A stretch of DNA of 64,000 nt from the NCBI RefSeq assembly GCF_002831565.1, contig NZ_CP025096.1, positions 8,366,468 to 8,430,467 on the forward strand, read 5' to 3'. The notes under the pieces were generated by a model, which did no database searches, was not told the DNA's origin, and saw nothing but the letters and a program-made list of their open reading frames with translations. A program made the position numbers and the translations under genes. This DNA is from Spirosoma pollinicola (lineage in GTDB: Bacteria > Bacteroidota > Bacteroidia > Cytophagales > Spirosomataceae). Below are positions 1-8,624 of the stretch, piece after piece; position 1 is the first letter of the stretch; every line of letters starts with the position of its first letter.

Positions 1-680
1 TCGAGAGAAACTGTTTCAAGACGTTCTAACTCATCTTGATTCAGGCCGACCTTGGACGAGTCAGGAAACTTGATCTTCATTTTTCCTTTGCCAAATGGAT
101 AAAACTTCTCGTCAACCGCACCTTCTTTAATAGCGTGACTAAAGACCGAGCGCATCATGACGATGTGGTTGATAGCCGATCGTTCTGAAAGATTGAGTTT
201 CGTACGGATATGACCTTTGAACCGTTCCAGCACCGCAACGGTGATTTCCGGTAAGGCAATATCCTGTTTTATAAATTCTTTAAAGTGCTTGACGCGCGGC
301 TTGTCAGCCGTGTACTGATTGTATTTGCCAGCCTCTTTCAGACGTTGCAGATACAGATCAGCCTGGGCAAAGAAAGTTGATCCTGTGGATGGTTTGATCC
401 TTTGCCGAACGGCATGGGATGAGACATGTGATTTCTGCGTTTCGAGTTCTATGGCCTGTTTTTCTGCTTCCAGCTTTTTGGTTGACAAAAAGTTGTTAAG
501 CCAGGTGCTGTTCGGATATGATTTTTTGACGCGCTGTTTATCGGCGTCCCAATCATCAGACTTTATACTGTAATCGAAATAGATATAAGAAGATTTACGA
601 TCTTTGGTAATGCGAATGGCAAGGGGAAAGGTACCATCCTTTTTCTTTTCCTTGCGAAGTACAATATTGATAGTTGCCAT
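1..680 (-). CDS. Tyrosine recombinase (integrase), N-terminal part
   Basis: The minus strand encodes, from ATG at 680 down to the window edge, about 226 residues beginning MATINIVLRKEKKKDGTFPL. The start has the form of the N-terminal arm-binding domain of Bacteroidota phage/ICE-type integrases, and the middle (LERFKGHIRTKLNLSERSAI) resembles the SAM-like core-binding domain. The catalytic domain with its R-H-R-Y residues lies outside the window, so activity cannot be judged. The gene starts about 125 bp from a tRNA-Phe 3' fragment, the usual position of an integrase next to its attachment site. I infer that it integrates and excises an element extending to the left. The family call is fairly safe; the element type is unknown. 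Confidence 0.85.
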   Translation of the reverse strand, partial: MATINIVLRKEKKKDGTFPLAIRITKDRKSSYIYFDYSIKSDDWDADKQRVKKSYPNSTWLNNFLSTKKLEAEKQAIELETQKSHVSSHAVRQRIKPSTGSTFFAQADLYLQRLKEAGKYNQYTADKPRVKHFKEFIKQDIALPEITVAVLERFKGHIRTKLNLSERSAINHIVMMRSVFSHAIKEGAVDEKFYPFGKGKMKIKFPDSSKVGLNQDELERLETVSL

Positions 681-804
681 TTTGCCTACAACAATCCTAC
701 AACAAGAGGTGGTTTAGCCCGGAATCTTGTGTATTAATGTGAGCGCTAAGCTACTCAAAATCAGCAATATCGAATCATATCAGACCATATAAAATCATTT
801 TACG

Positions 805-854
805 AAGGACTGAAAATCCTTGTGTCGGCGGTTCGATTCCGTCCATCACCACCA
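805..854 (+). tRNA. 3' fragment of tRNA-Phe (GAA), putative attachment site
   Basis: The stretch contains an anticodon arm (stem AAGGA/TCCTT, loop CTGAAAA, anticodon GAA), a 5-nt variable loop, a T arm (GGCGG/CCGTC around TTCGATT), a 3' acceptor strand CATCACC and an encoded ACCA. No 5' acceptor strand GGTGATG or D arm lies upstream, so this is not a complete tRNA gene. Integrases commonly recombine into tRNA 3' halves and leave such a duplicate at the far end of the element. With the integrase just to the left, this is most simply att DNA, with the intact gene outside the window. Confidence 0.8.
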
Positions 855-864
855 CCCTAACGCG

Positions 865-892
865 AGCCTTCCCAATCGGGAAGGCTTTTTTA
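865..892 (+). terminator. Rho-independent terminator after the tRNA fragment
   Basis: AGCCTTCCC and GGGAAGGCT form a perfect 9-bp stem with loop AATC, followed by seven T residues. It lies 10 nt after the tRNA 3' end and would be its natural terminator. Confidence 0.8.
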
Positions 893-944
893 TGGCCCAT
901 TGTCTCAAGTATTTCCTTTTTGCAATCATCAGACTAGAAAACTA

Positions 945-996
945 ATTTGCTGTCATAATAATAGTATGCAAGCATACTATTATTATGACAGCAAAT
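945..996. repeat. Perfect inverted repeat, 25-bp arms
   Basis: Arms 945-969 and 972-996 are exact reverse complements separated by AA. The arms are AT-rich (beginning ATTTGCTGTCATAATAATAG). Together with the next palindrome it fills the interval between the tRNA fragment and the MutS-like gene; no gene is visible from 893 to 1142. Confidence 0.85.
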
Positions 997-1066
997 ATAC
1001 TGCTTTCACTAAATCTAACAAGAGTTAAACAGGGTTGTTTTGGATTTAAACCAGACGGGCCCTTAA

Positions 1067-1137
1067 GTACCAAACAGCATCTTGCTGTTTATAGCGTTTA
1101 TAATACTTCCCACAAACAGCAAGATGCTGTTTGGTAC
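1067..1137. repeat. REP-like palindrome (GTACCAAACAGC family)
   Basis: Arms 1067-1090 and 1114-1137 are perfect 24-nt reverse complements (GTACCAAACAGC...GCTGTTT) with a 23-nt loop. The GTACCAAACAGC end recurs as a shorter palindrome at 7409-7437. It lies 5 nt beyond the stop of the minus-strand MutS-like gene and could act as its transcription end. Confidence 0.8.
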
Positions 1138-1142
1138 CTACA

Positions 1143-2960
1143 TTATTTCTTTACGGCATCCATTTCTATACCAATGGCCCGCATGAGCTGGCTGGCATTG
1201 AAACTCTTGCAAATGCCGTCGCGAAGTTTGTAATCAAACACGAGTTCGCCGTTGTTAAGATCGGATTGGAAGTGATAATTGCGAACGAAGCCGTCGGCAT
1301 CCGTTAACTGGCCTAACTCAAGATCGTGAGTTGAAACAAAGCCCGAAGCCGTTGTGTGGTGTAGCTGCCTAATAAGTGCCTCTGCGCCCCGATGACGGTC
1401 GGCGGAGTTAGTACCCTTCAGAATTTCATCCAGAAAATAAAGAACAGGCAAACCCTTCGGTGATTTATCAGCTTTTGTCAGGCCAATAAGGGTTTGAAGC
1501 CGCTTGAGTTCGGCATAAAACGACGAGGTACTTTCCTCAAGTGAGTCCTGTGTACGCATGCTTGTAAACACCTGCACGGGCGAACACCAGAACCGCTCGG
1601 CTCGCACAACAGCTCCTGCCAGCGCCAGCACGACATTTGTACCCACCGTGCGCAGAAACGTACTTTTCCCCGACATATTGGAGCCGGTAATCAAGATGGT
1701 TTTACCAGAACCTCTTACGATGAGCGAGTTGGCAACACTATTATTCTGAGCCAACAATGGATGTGCTGCCGATGTAATTTCCAGGACAAACTCATCATCG
1801 ACGATGTCAGGCGTAGCATACGACGGGTGCGCAAACGAGAAACCGGCCAGGCTATTCAGGGCTTCCAGTTCGCCAAGAGCGTCGAGCCAGTAATTAAGCA
1901 CGGGCCCATAGGTTTGCCGCCAGCGTTCGAGTCGAAGCAGGTAGTGAATGTCCCAAAGCGTTGCTACACCAAACAATAAAAAGAAATAGGGGTTTCGCCG
2001 AAAATTCAAGCCTTCGGTCAATCGGCCCAGTTGCCCGATCGCTTCTGAAGCCGATTGTTTGTCGGCTGTTAGTTCCTGATGAATAGCCCGCAACCGAACC
2101 GTTTTGCCGTTGAGTTGTTCGGCTTGCTGTAAAAGAGCCCGAAATGCCTTTAGTGCAGTTGAGATCTCGAAAGTCTGTTCGCTCACTTCTTTGGCCTTCG
2201 CCGATGTTTGCGTAAGTACTAACGCATGTCCGGCCAATGCCAGTAGTACAGCGGCACCCTGTACATAACCCAGTAGCCAGGCAACAAACAAACTTAGCGT
2301 AATGACAGGGAAGACAAAGCGAACAATCGTTAGGTAACCTGGCACCGGCGATGTTTCGGCAGTTGCCCATTCCATAAGCGCTTCGGGCGATTGGCTGATT
2401 GTCGGTTCAACATACGCTAAAGCTTCAAACTGCTGACGCCAGTCAATTTGCGGATTAAGCTCTGCTGCGGCCTCCTGGCGTAATCGGATGGAATCGGGTA
2501 ACGAAGGTGCTTTGAGCCAGGCAGACAGCCGTTTCTGGCCATCGTAGGTATGAGTGCGGTTTAAGAGACGAAAAAGAGAGTGCTTTCCAAACACGTCGAG
2601 ATCACCGGCATAGTAATGGGTGGGGCTAGCAAATTGCTCGCCAGTTTCGGGACGCAGATACTGGCGTTTCAGACGGGCTGCTTCGTCCTGATTAACAAAC
2701 ACCAGTTGATGGTTCAAATCGCGTTCGTATTTAACGCGCTGGTGCATTTTGAGTAATACCAGAAAGCCGATGAGGCCGACCAATAAGGCACCAACGGCGG
2801 CCAGTTGTTGATCAAGCCGGGCAAGTCCCCAAACGGCGGCTATGCTTCCCACAAACCAGATAAGCCGCCAGAACGCTAATTGATTGTGTTTTCGTTGAGC
2901 AGCCTGTTCTTTCTGACTGAATTGCTGTTGGCGTTCGAGAAAAGTTGTTTCCGGGGGCAT
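1143..2960 (-). CDS. MutS-family ATPase with N-terminal membrane segments
   Basis: This 605-residue protein has two hydrophobic segments near residues 31-70, another hydrophobic stretch around residues 210-250, a MutS core-like helical region, and a C-terminal MutS ABC-type ATPase. The ATPase shows Walker A TGSNMSGKST, Walker B LPVLYFLDEI followed by LKGTNSADR, and a late STHD motif. It lacks the mismatch-recognition and connector domains of true MutS (about 850 residues) and the Smr nuclease of MutS2. The known family is widespread in Bacteroidota and annotated as MutS-like; its role is unproven and may not be mismatch repair. The Fur gene is upstream, but a long inverted repeat separates them, so co-transcription is doubtful. 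Confidence 0.85.
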   Translation of the reverse strand: MPPETTFLERQQQFSQKEQAAQRKHNQLAFWRLIWFVGSIAAVWGLARLDQQLAAVGALLVGLIGFLVLLKMHQRVKYERDLNHQLVFVNQDEAARLKRQYLRPETGEQFASPTHYYAGDLDVFGKHSLFRLLNRTHTYDGQKRLSAWLKAPSLPDSIRLRQEAAAELNPQIDWRQQFEALAYVEPTISQSPEALMEWATAETSPVPGYLTIVRFVFPVITLSLFVAWLLGYVQGAAVLLALAGHALVLTQTSAKAKEVSEQTFEISTALKAFRALLQQAEQLNGKTVRLRAIHQELTADKQSASEAIGQLGRLTEGLNFRRNPYFFLLFGVATLWDIHYLLRLERWRQTYGPVLNYWLDALGELEALNSLAGFSFAHPSYATPDIVDDEFVLEITSAAHPLLAQNNSVANSLIVRGSGKTILITGSNMSGKSTFLRTVGTNVVLALAGAVVRAERFWCSPVQVFTSMRTQDSLEESTSSFYAELKRLQTLIGLTKADKSPKGLPVLYFLDEILKGTNSADRHRGAEALIRQLHHTTASGFVSTHDLELGQLTDADGFVRNYHFQSDLNNGELVFDYKLRDGICKSFNASQLMRAIGIEMDAVKK

Positions 2961-2967
2961 TCGGGAG

Positions 2968-3054
2968 TTTTGTCATGCTGACGAAGGAAGCATCTTCGGT
3001 AGCTAGAAGTTTAGTGTCGCTGCCGAAGATGCTTCCTTCGTCAGCATGACAAAA
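2968..3054. repeat. Long inverted repeat, 32-bp arms (GTCATGCTGACGAAGG type)
   Basis: Arms 2968-2999 and 3023-3054 are exact reverse complements, beginning TTTTGTCATGCTGACGAAGG, with a 23-nt loop. The T-rich outer ends make it a plausible bidirectional terminator between fur and the MutS-like gene. From memory, similar GTCATGCTGACGAAGG sequences are dispersed in Cytophagales genomes, so this is probably a REP family. Confidence 0.85.
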
Positions 3055-3062
3055 ACAATCAA

Positions 3063-3479
3063 TTACTTATTACACTCCTGACATACACCCTGTATGAGCA
3101 GGTTCATTTCCTTACGATTATAGCCCTCTGGCAAGGCGATAGACGGAATACTGACTTTATCCAAACACGTCGTTTGACCGCAGGTTTCGCACTTGAAGTG
3201 TACATGGTCGTGGTGGTGATGACCAGCCGAACAGTTGTCGCGGCAAAGGGCATATTTAGTGCCGCCTTCATCATCCAGCACCTTGTGCAAAAGACCTTTG
3301 TCTAAAAACGTGCGGAGCGTCCGATAAATCGTTACGCGGTCGTGATCAGAACCAAGGCCGTTTTCGACATCGTTATGCGCCAGTGCGTGACCTGCGTTCA
3401 GAAACAAATCGAGCACCTCCTCCCGGCCATTGGTATGACGGAGGTTGAAGTCTTTCAAGGTTTTATAGGCAGGGGTCAT
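3063..3479 (-). CDS. Fur-family metal-responsive repressor
   Basis: The 138-residue protein has an N-terminal winged helix (residues about 10-75, with the DRVTIYRTLRTF recognition region typical of Fur). A metal-binding C-terminal half follows, with a His-rich segment HHHHDHVHF at 87-95 and Cys pairs at 97/100 and 133/136. The Cys pairs match the structural zinc site of Fur-like proteins. The family represses iron, zinc or peroxide regulons when metal-loaded; which metal applies here cannot be told from sequence. No obvious metal-uptake genes are adjacent. Confidence 0.9.
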   Translation of the reverse strand: MTPAYKTLKDFNLRHTNGREEVLDLFLNAGHALAHNDVENGLGSDHDRVTIYRTLRTFLDKGLLHKVLDDEGGTKYALCRDNCSAGHHHHDHVHFKCETCGQTTCLDKVSIPSIALPEGYNRKEMNLLIQGVCQECNK

Positions 3480-3590
3480 GATTTATGAATGGAAAATGTA
3501 TAATGAAAAATGTATAACCAATAATGGAAGTTGACCAATTTTTCTGTAGCCCTCATTATACATTATACATTATGCATTGTCAATTACTCA

Positions 3591-5396
3591 TTATTCTGTT
3601 GTCTCAAACTGCAATTTAACCAGATTTGCGTAGATGCCGTCCTCCTGGGTTGCCAGTTCATCGTGCGTACCCGATTCGGCAATCTGGCCTTCGCGCATCA
3701 CGTAAATCATATCTACTTTGCGGATGGTAGCCAGTCGGTGAGCAATGATGATCGTTGTCCGGTTTTGCATCAGAATATCTAGGGCTTCCTGAACCAGCCG
3801 CTCCGACTCGGCATCAAGCGAACTTGTTGCTTCGTCCAGAATCAGAATGGCGGGATCTTTCAAAATGGCACGCGCAATAGCAATTCGTTGTCGCTGACCA
3901 CCCGATAGTTTAACGCCCCGTTCGCCAACAATGGTCTGTAAACCTTCGGGGAACGAGTCAATAAATTGTAACGCATTGGCTTTCCGAGCTGCTTCGCGTA
4001 CTTCCGTTTCCGATGCGCCGGGTTTACCATATTGAATATTTTCCAGAATTGTACCGCCAAATAGCATTACCTCCTGCGGTACGACAGCAATGTTTTTACG
4101 TAGTTCCGTTACGTTGAAGCCCGACAGGTCGCGATCATCGACGGTGATTTTGCCGCTGGCAATTTGATAATAGCGCATCAGCAACTGGACAATTGTCGAT
4201 TTCCCAGCTCCACTTTGTCCAACCAGAGCAATTTTCCGTCCGGCAGCCACATCGAGCGAGATGCCTTTCAACACGGCGATATCCGGGCGGGATGGGTATG
4301 AGAACCGAACATCGTTAAACTGAACATGACCCAGTACCGGAACAAACAAGGGCGTTTCCTCAGCGGCATCAACTTCGGATGGTTCTTCCAGAATTTCCAG
4401 AATCCGTTCCGATGAGCCAATTGTTTTTTGCAACTGAGCGTATAGATCGCCCATGCCCGCTACGGAGCCGCCGATAAAGGTTGTGTAAACAATAAATGTC
4501 AGTAGGTCGGCAAAGGGCATTTCGTTTGACATAACCAGCGAACCGCCATACCAGACCACGCCAATGATACCCCCGAAGAGTGCAAAGATCACGAAGGAAA
4601 CGAATATACCCCGGTAGCGGGCTGCGTGCAAAGCCGTATTGACAACCAGTTGTAAGGCACTGCCGTATCGGTTTATTTCCAGTTTTTCATTCGTAAACGC
4701 CTTCACTACGTTCACTGACTGAAGCGTTTCCTCAACGATTATATTGGCTTGGGCCAGCAAATCCTGCGCCTTCTTCGACAGTTTGCGAATGAACCGCCCG
4801 AAGAACATGGCGGCTACGATGATGACCGGGAAAGTTGCGAGCATAAACAGCGTCAGCTTCCAGGAAACGTAAAAAATGATTGCGGTACCAATGGTCAGCG
4901 TACCCACCTGCCGAAACAGTTCAGCAACGGTCAATGTCAGCACATCCTGTAACTGCGAAATATCGGCAGAGATCCGGCTCGTTAATTCGCCCACACGCCG
5001 TTTCTCGAAGAACGGAATGGGTAGGGTAATAATTTTGCTGTAAGCCGCCCGACGTACATCGGCCATTGCCCGCTCGCTCACCTGCGAGAAAAAATAAATC
5101 CGAAAGAACGAGAAAATAGCCTGTGCAACCAGAACCCCCACAAAAAACAGGGTGACCTGATTCAGCGTAAAGGCCGATTTCCCCTGAATAACGCTCGTAA
5201 TCTGCCCGATGAGCAACCCGAAACTCATGGTTGTACCCGTCGACAGGATCAGGAACACAAACCCGATTATGTATTGAACCCGATAGGGTTTTACGAAGCG
5301 GAATATGCTCAGGGCTTTTTTGAACCCATCGCGACTAAACTTCTTTTTATCTTCCTCGTTGGCTTCTTCGCCAAAACTTCCTCCCCTTTTTGCCAT
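3591..5396 (-). CDS. ABC exporter, fused permease and ATPase (MsbA-like)
   Basis: The 601-residue half-transporter has a cytoplasmic N-terminus, a six-helix membrane domain (about residues 35-330) and a C-terminal nucleotide-binding domain. The latter has Walker A GQSGAGKST, signature LSGGQRQRIAIARAIL, Walker B ILILDEATSSLD and the H-loop IIAHRLAT. It should act as a homodimer in the inner membrane, exporting lipids or other hydrophobic compounds. The MsbA/LmrA-type architecture is clear; the substrate is not. The interval to fur holds only AT-rich inverted-repeat sequence built on ATTATACATTATACATT. Confidence 0.9.
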   Translation of the reverse strand: MAKRGGSFGEEANEEDKKKFSRDGFKKALSIFRFVKPYRVQYIIGFVFLILSTGTTMSFGLLIGQITSVIQGKSAFTLNQVTLFFVGVLVAQAIFSFFRIYFFSQVSERAMADVRRAAYSKIITLPIPFFEKRRVGELTSRISADISQLQDVLTLTVAELFRQVGTLTIGTAIIFYVSWKLTLFMLATFPVIIVAAMFFGRFIRKLSKKAQDLLAQANIIVEETLQSVNVVKAFTNEKLEINRYGSALQLVVNTALHAARYRGIFVSFVIFALFGGIIGVVWYGGSLVMSNEMPFADLLTFIVYTTFIGGSVAGMGDLYAQLQKTIGSSERILEILEEPSEVDAAEETPLFVPVLGHVQFNDVRFSYPSRPDIAVLKGISLDVAAGRKIALVGQSGAGKSTIVQLLMRYYQIASGKITVDDRDLSGFNVTELRKNIAVVPQEVMLFGGTILENIQYGKPGASETEVREAARKANALQFIDSFPEGLQTIVGERGVKLSGGQRQRIAIARAILKDPAILILDEATSSLDAESERLVQEALDILMQNRTTIIIAHRLATIRKVDMIYVMREGQIAESGTHDELATQEDGIYANLVKLQFETTE

Positions 5397-5490
5397 TATT
5401 TTTGGTGGAATGGTGTAGTTGTGAAGTGAGTGCAGTAGTTTTTCCAGGACAATTGACTACCACACTTAATTTACTACTATCACTAATTCA

Positions 5491-6474
5491 CTATTCTTTC
5501 TGTCCTTTATAACCTGACTGTTCAAAAATTTGTCGGGCGTCGGCGTTCCGCATCAAGTCCGGAACAGATACGCCACTGTGTTCTTCATGATACCGCCCTA
5601 CAATTCGCCAGCCTACCCAACGACCAATGGCACCGGGACACGCTTGTCCGATTTCGGCAGTAAAGGGCCGCTCGTTCAAATATCGCTGTTTTATTGCAGG
5701 ACTTGTTTGGTATAACAATTGATTATCAATAAAATGAGCCCAGACAACATCTTGTGCATTAAACGTTTCGGTCAATTGTTTGTCTGAATAACCGATAACC
5801 AGACTGTCGGCGACTTCAGGTAGCATTGCTTTTGTAAATACATACCCTTTGCCATAATACACCATATCGGCCAGCATCGTTTGGTCGGCCCGATTGGTTG
5901 CATTGTATTTGTCGGAGATGGCGAAGACAATAGCCGGAACGATGTATTCTTTCTGATATCGGCGAAGGATGTATTGCGGAAACTCTTGTCCTGGTGGGCG
6001 GTATTTGGCTTTTGGTCCGGCAAAATAGTCGATTCCGATAACAACAAGGCTGTCGGTAACGACCAGATCAGGGCCAAGAAAACCCGTTACGATGGTAGCT
6101 ACTTTGGGTGCTTTGAAGTCGGGAAAATCTTTTTTGATGTTCGTAAAGGCTTCGGCCAGTTGTTTTTTCAGATCGGCCATGTCGCCGTACTCGGCCTGAA
6201 TCTGGTTATTGAGTTCATTAAGGGCCGGGTTATTGACCCGGTTGGTCAAATCATGAATGAGTGCCGTATCATTTCCGGCTCCATTCGCGTTAAAGTACAA
6301 TTGAGAGACAGCCTGATTCCGATTGAGCAAGGCCCGAACGCTATCGGGCGATTTAGCGGAAAAGAGTTGTTGATCAAGCCGGATAAGGGCAACGTCTTCA
6401 TTTTTAGTACAGGAAGACACCAAAAAGAGACAAAAAAGGCCTACAATGGCCAATCGTATTTGCATGAAAATCAC
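5491..6474 (-). CDS. gldB: Gliding motility lipoprotein GldB
   Basis: This 327-residue lipoprotein has a signal peptide ending in FLVSSC with lipidation Cys22. The C-terminal region carries features I associate with GldB: RRYQKEYIVPAIVFAISDKY, a MVYYGKGYVF segment, and GRWVGWRIVGRYHEEH. GldB is an envelope lipoprotein required for gliding and type IX secretion in Flavobacterium johnsoniae; homologues also occur in non-gliding Bacteroidota. ATG at 6474 is used; a second ATG four codons in (MQIRLAI) is equally possible. It is divergent from the outer-membrane barrel gene, sharing a 30-bp interval. Confidence 0.8.
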   Translation of the reverse strand: MIFMQIRLAIVGLFCLFLVSSCTKNEDVALIRLDQQLFSAKSPDSVRALLNRNQAVSQLYFNANGAGNDTALIHDLTNRVNNPALNELNNQIQAEYGDMADLKKQLAEAFTNIKKDFPDFKAPKVATIVTGFLGPDLVVTDSLVVIGIDYFAGPKAKYRPPGQEFPQYILRRYQKEYIVPAIVFAISDKYNATNRADQTMLADMVYYGKGYVFTKAMLPEVADSLVIGYSDKQLTETFNAQDVVWAHFIDNQLLYQTSPAIKQRYLNERPFTAEIGQACPGAIGRWVGWRIVGRYHEEHSGVSVPDLMRNADARQIFEQSGYKGQKE

Positions 6475-6504
6475 GTGTTTTCAATATAGAAAACGTGCAA
6501 AATT

Positions 6505-7407
6505 ATGAAAAAAGTTGCAGGGTTTGGATTGATTTTGGTCATAATGGTGGCTGGCAGCGCCTGGTCGCAGTCTACATCGCCCGCTTTATACCAGATGAGA
6601 ACAAAGGAATCGAGCGTTACGGAGAAGCGATTCCGTAAAATATTGGGTGATAATTATGACGGTCAGGACAAGAATCGTAAAGAATATGACGACGACCGCA
6701 AACGCCGTCGGAAGAAACAACAGACAACAACAGACAACCAGGCAGAAAATAACGGCTATGGCTCCGGCCCCGATTATCAGTGGCCCAGTCACCTGATCGA
6801 AATGGGTATTCGCTTTGCCCCATCGCTCGACATTAACACAGCCGAAGGAAACGGCACGTATGCAGGGTTTCGCAACAACGGCGCAGGCGTTCGGATGAGT
6901 GTTGGCCCAACGCTCGATTACTTTTTCTTCAAGGACCGCTACGCATTTAGTACGGGTCTTTTTTACACCATAAAGCGGTCAGGTTTTCAGATGCCCGGTT
7001 CGTTTGGTCAAACCGTCTGGAATCCCGGCGCACCCGAAAAAGAGTCTATTTACAATTTGCAGTACCTGCAAATTCCGGCAACGGTGAAGTTGTTTGCCAA
7101 TAACATTGGTCCCAACATGCGTCTGTACATTCAAACAGGTGGCTTATTAAGCATCAAATTAGCTGAGCATGCTGTAGAGCCAGCCCGAAACGGCCTTTAT
7201 ATGGCTGAAAGTGGCGGTACCCGACGGCAGTATGGCTTCGGAGATATAGAGTTGCTGCTAGGTGCGGGCGTACAATACAAAATCAACCAGAACAACGCGT
7301 TTAACATTGGGATGAGTTATCAGCGCGGCTTAGTTAACGTGGCGCGGGGGAGTGACCTGACGTCAAAAAACCGGGTTGTCTCGCTGGATTTAGGGTTTAA
7401 GTTTTAA
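6505..7407 (+). CDS. Outer-membrane beta-barrel protein (PorT-like)
   Basis: The 300-residue protein begins with a clear signal peptide (cleavage near SAWSQS). A charged linker rich in Arg, Lys, Asp and Gln follows (residues 40-85), then alternating amphipathic strands ending in a short hydrophobic terminal strand with a C-terminal Phe (LDLGFKF), as in Bacteroidota outer-membrane barrels. Repeated segments such as YAFSTGLFYTIKRSGFQM fit the PorT/OMP_b-brl_2 family. Its role is unknown; the proximity to gldB is suggestive only. A REP palindrome directly follows the stop codon. Confidence 0.7.
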   Translation: MKKVAGFGLILVIMVAGSAWSQSTSPALYQMRTKESSVTEKRFRKILGDNYDGQDKNRKEYDDDRKRRRKKQQTTTDNQAENNGYGSGPDYQWPSHLIEMGIRFAPSLDINTAEGNGTYAGFRNNGAGVRMSVGPTLDYFFFKDRYAFSTGLFYTIKRSGFQMPGSFGQTVWNPGAPEKESIYNLQYLQIPATVKLFANNIGPNMRLYIQTGGLLSIKLAEHAVEPARNGLYMAESGGTRRQYGFGDIELLLGAGVQYKINQNNAFNIGMSYQRGLVNVARGSDLTSKNRVVSLDLGFKF

Positions 7408-7408
7408 G

Positions 7409-7437
7409 GTACCAAACAGCTAGAAGCTGTTTGGTAC
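7409..7437. terminator. Palindrome between convergent genes (GTACCAAACAGC family)
   Basis: GTACCAAACAGC (7409-7420) and GCTGTTTGGTAC (7426-7437) form a 12-bp stem with loop TAGAA. It lies exactly between the barrel gene stop and the hisF stop, fits a bidirectional terminator, and shares its stem with the repeat at 1067-1137. Confidence 0.7.
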
Positions 7438-7439
7438 AT

Positions 7440-8201
7440 TTAACTCGTAATCCGCATTTCAATACCTTTCTCCCGCAAATACCCTTTCAGATCGGGAATA
7501 CCAATCTCTTTAAAGTGGAAGATACTGGCGGCTAGTCCAGCGTCGGCTTTACCGGTGGTGAATACATCGACAAAGTGATCCATCGTACCCGCCCCACCCG
7601 ATGCGATGACCGGAATATTAGCGGCTCCCGAAATCTGAGCGGTCAGTTCAAGAGCAAATCCCGCTTTGGTGCCATCGGTATCCATTGAGGTCAACAGAAT
7701 TTCGCCCGCTCCCCTATTTTCCAGTTCCCTGGCCCAGGCAATTGTGCGTAACTCGGTTGGCTTGCGTCCGCCATGCGTGTGAACGATGTGCTCGCCATTT
7801 ACAAAGCGCGTATCAATGGCGACCACCACACACTGACTCCCAAACTCCAGCGCCAGTTGGTTTATCAAATCCGGGTTACGAACGGCTGATGAGTTGATCG
7901 AAATTTTATCGGCACCTGCGTTGAGCAAAGCCGACACATCGGCAACCGATGAGATTCCTCCGCCAACTGTAAAGGGTATATTGATGGTATGCGCCACGTT
8001 ACGCACGAGTTCAATAAGCGTTTTACGCTCATCGACAGTGGCCGTAATGTCCAGAAAGACAAGCTCGTCGGCACCTTCTTCGGCATAAATGGCGGCAAGA
8101 GCAACTGGGTCGCCAGCATCGCGGAGGTTAACGAAGTTGGTTCCTTTTACGGTGCGACCGTCTTTAATATCGAGGCAGGGAATGATTCGTTTTGTCAGCA
8201 T
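7440..8201 (-). CDS. hisF: Imidazole glycerol phosphate synthase, cyclase subunit HisF
   Basis: This 253-residue TIM barrel has the catalytic Asp11 in IIPCLDIKDG and the second catalytic Asp in the VVAIDTR strand near residue 131. It also has the phosphate-binding GGGISS and ASGGAG loops. HisF uses ammonia from HisH to convert PRFAR into imidazole glycerol phosphate and AICAR in histidine biosynthesis. hisH and hisA lie upstream on the same strand, interrupted by two non-his genes. Its start overlaps the stop of the acetyltransferase gene by one base. Confidence 0.96.
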   Translation of the reverse strand: MLTKRIIPCLDIKDGRTVKGTNFVNLRDAGDPVALAAIYAEEGADELVFLDITATVDERKTLIELVRNVAHTINIPFTVGGGISSVADVSALLNAGADKISINSSAVRNPDLINQLALEFGSQCVVVAIDTRFVNGEHIVHTHGGRKPTELRTIAWARELENRGAGEILLTSMDTDGTKAGFALELTAQISGAANIPVIASGGAGTMDHFVDVFTTGKADAGLAASIFHFKEIGIPDLKGYLREKGIEMRITS

Positions 8202-8623
8202 TAGTACTCGGTAAAAGCTTTAATAGACATCGTATTTTCGGGCGTATCAATTGGTTTGAAACCAAATTGCTCGTATAAGCCGTGAGCATCAAATGTAACC
8301 AGCATAAGTCGGCGCAGGCCCTGTAAGGGTGGATACGCCATAATGTGAGTCATCAATTGTTTCGATAATCCCTTACCTCGGTGCTCTGGCAAAATGAACA
8401 CATCAGCCAGATAGCCGAATGTAGCCGAATCAGTAATGACCCTGGCAAACCCAACCTGCTCATCGCCCTGATAAACACCGAAACAAAGCGAGTTCTCAAT
8501 GGACCGCTGGACAATCTCAACCGGAATGTTCTTGCACCAATACGCTTCCTGACTCAAAAAGCGGTGAATCACCTCAAGATTGAGTTTCGATTTGTCATCG
8601 CTAATGGTGTAATCGGAATTCAT
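8201..8623 (-). CDS. GNAT-family N-acetyltransferase
   Basis: The 140-residue protein has the GNAT fold signatures: a beta4 strand GFARVITDSATFGYLADVFI, the acetyl-CoA pyrophosphate loop RGKGLSKQLM, and a late LYEQFGFKPI segment. The substrate is unknown. It is inserted in the his gene run with a one-base overlap to hisF, so it is probably co-transcribed and translationally coupled. Confidence 0.9.
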   Translation of the reverse strand: MNSDYTISDDKSKLNLEVIHRFLSQEAYWCKNIPVEIVQRSIENSLCFGVYQGDEQVGFARVITDSATFGYLADVFILPEHRGKGLSKQLMTHIMAYPPLQGLRRLMLVTFDAHGLYEQFGFKPIDTPENTMSIKAFTEY

Positions 8624-8624
8624 T

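Noticed and set aside
1894..2370. A 158-codon frame inside the MutS-like gene.
   Set aside because: Same-strand shadow frame with no domain; the MutS-like frame has all the ATPase motifs.
5881..6489. A 202-codon plus-strand frame opposite gldB.
   Set aside because: Antisense shadow of a convincing lipoprotein gene; no protein-like features.
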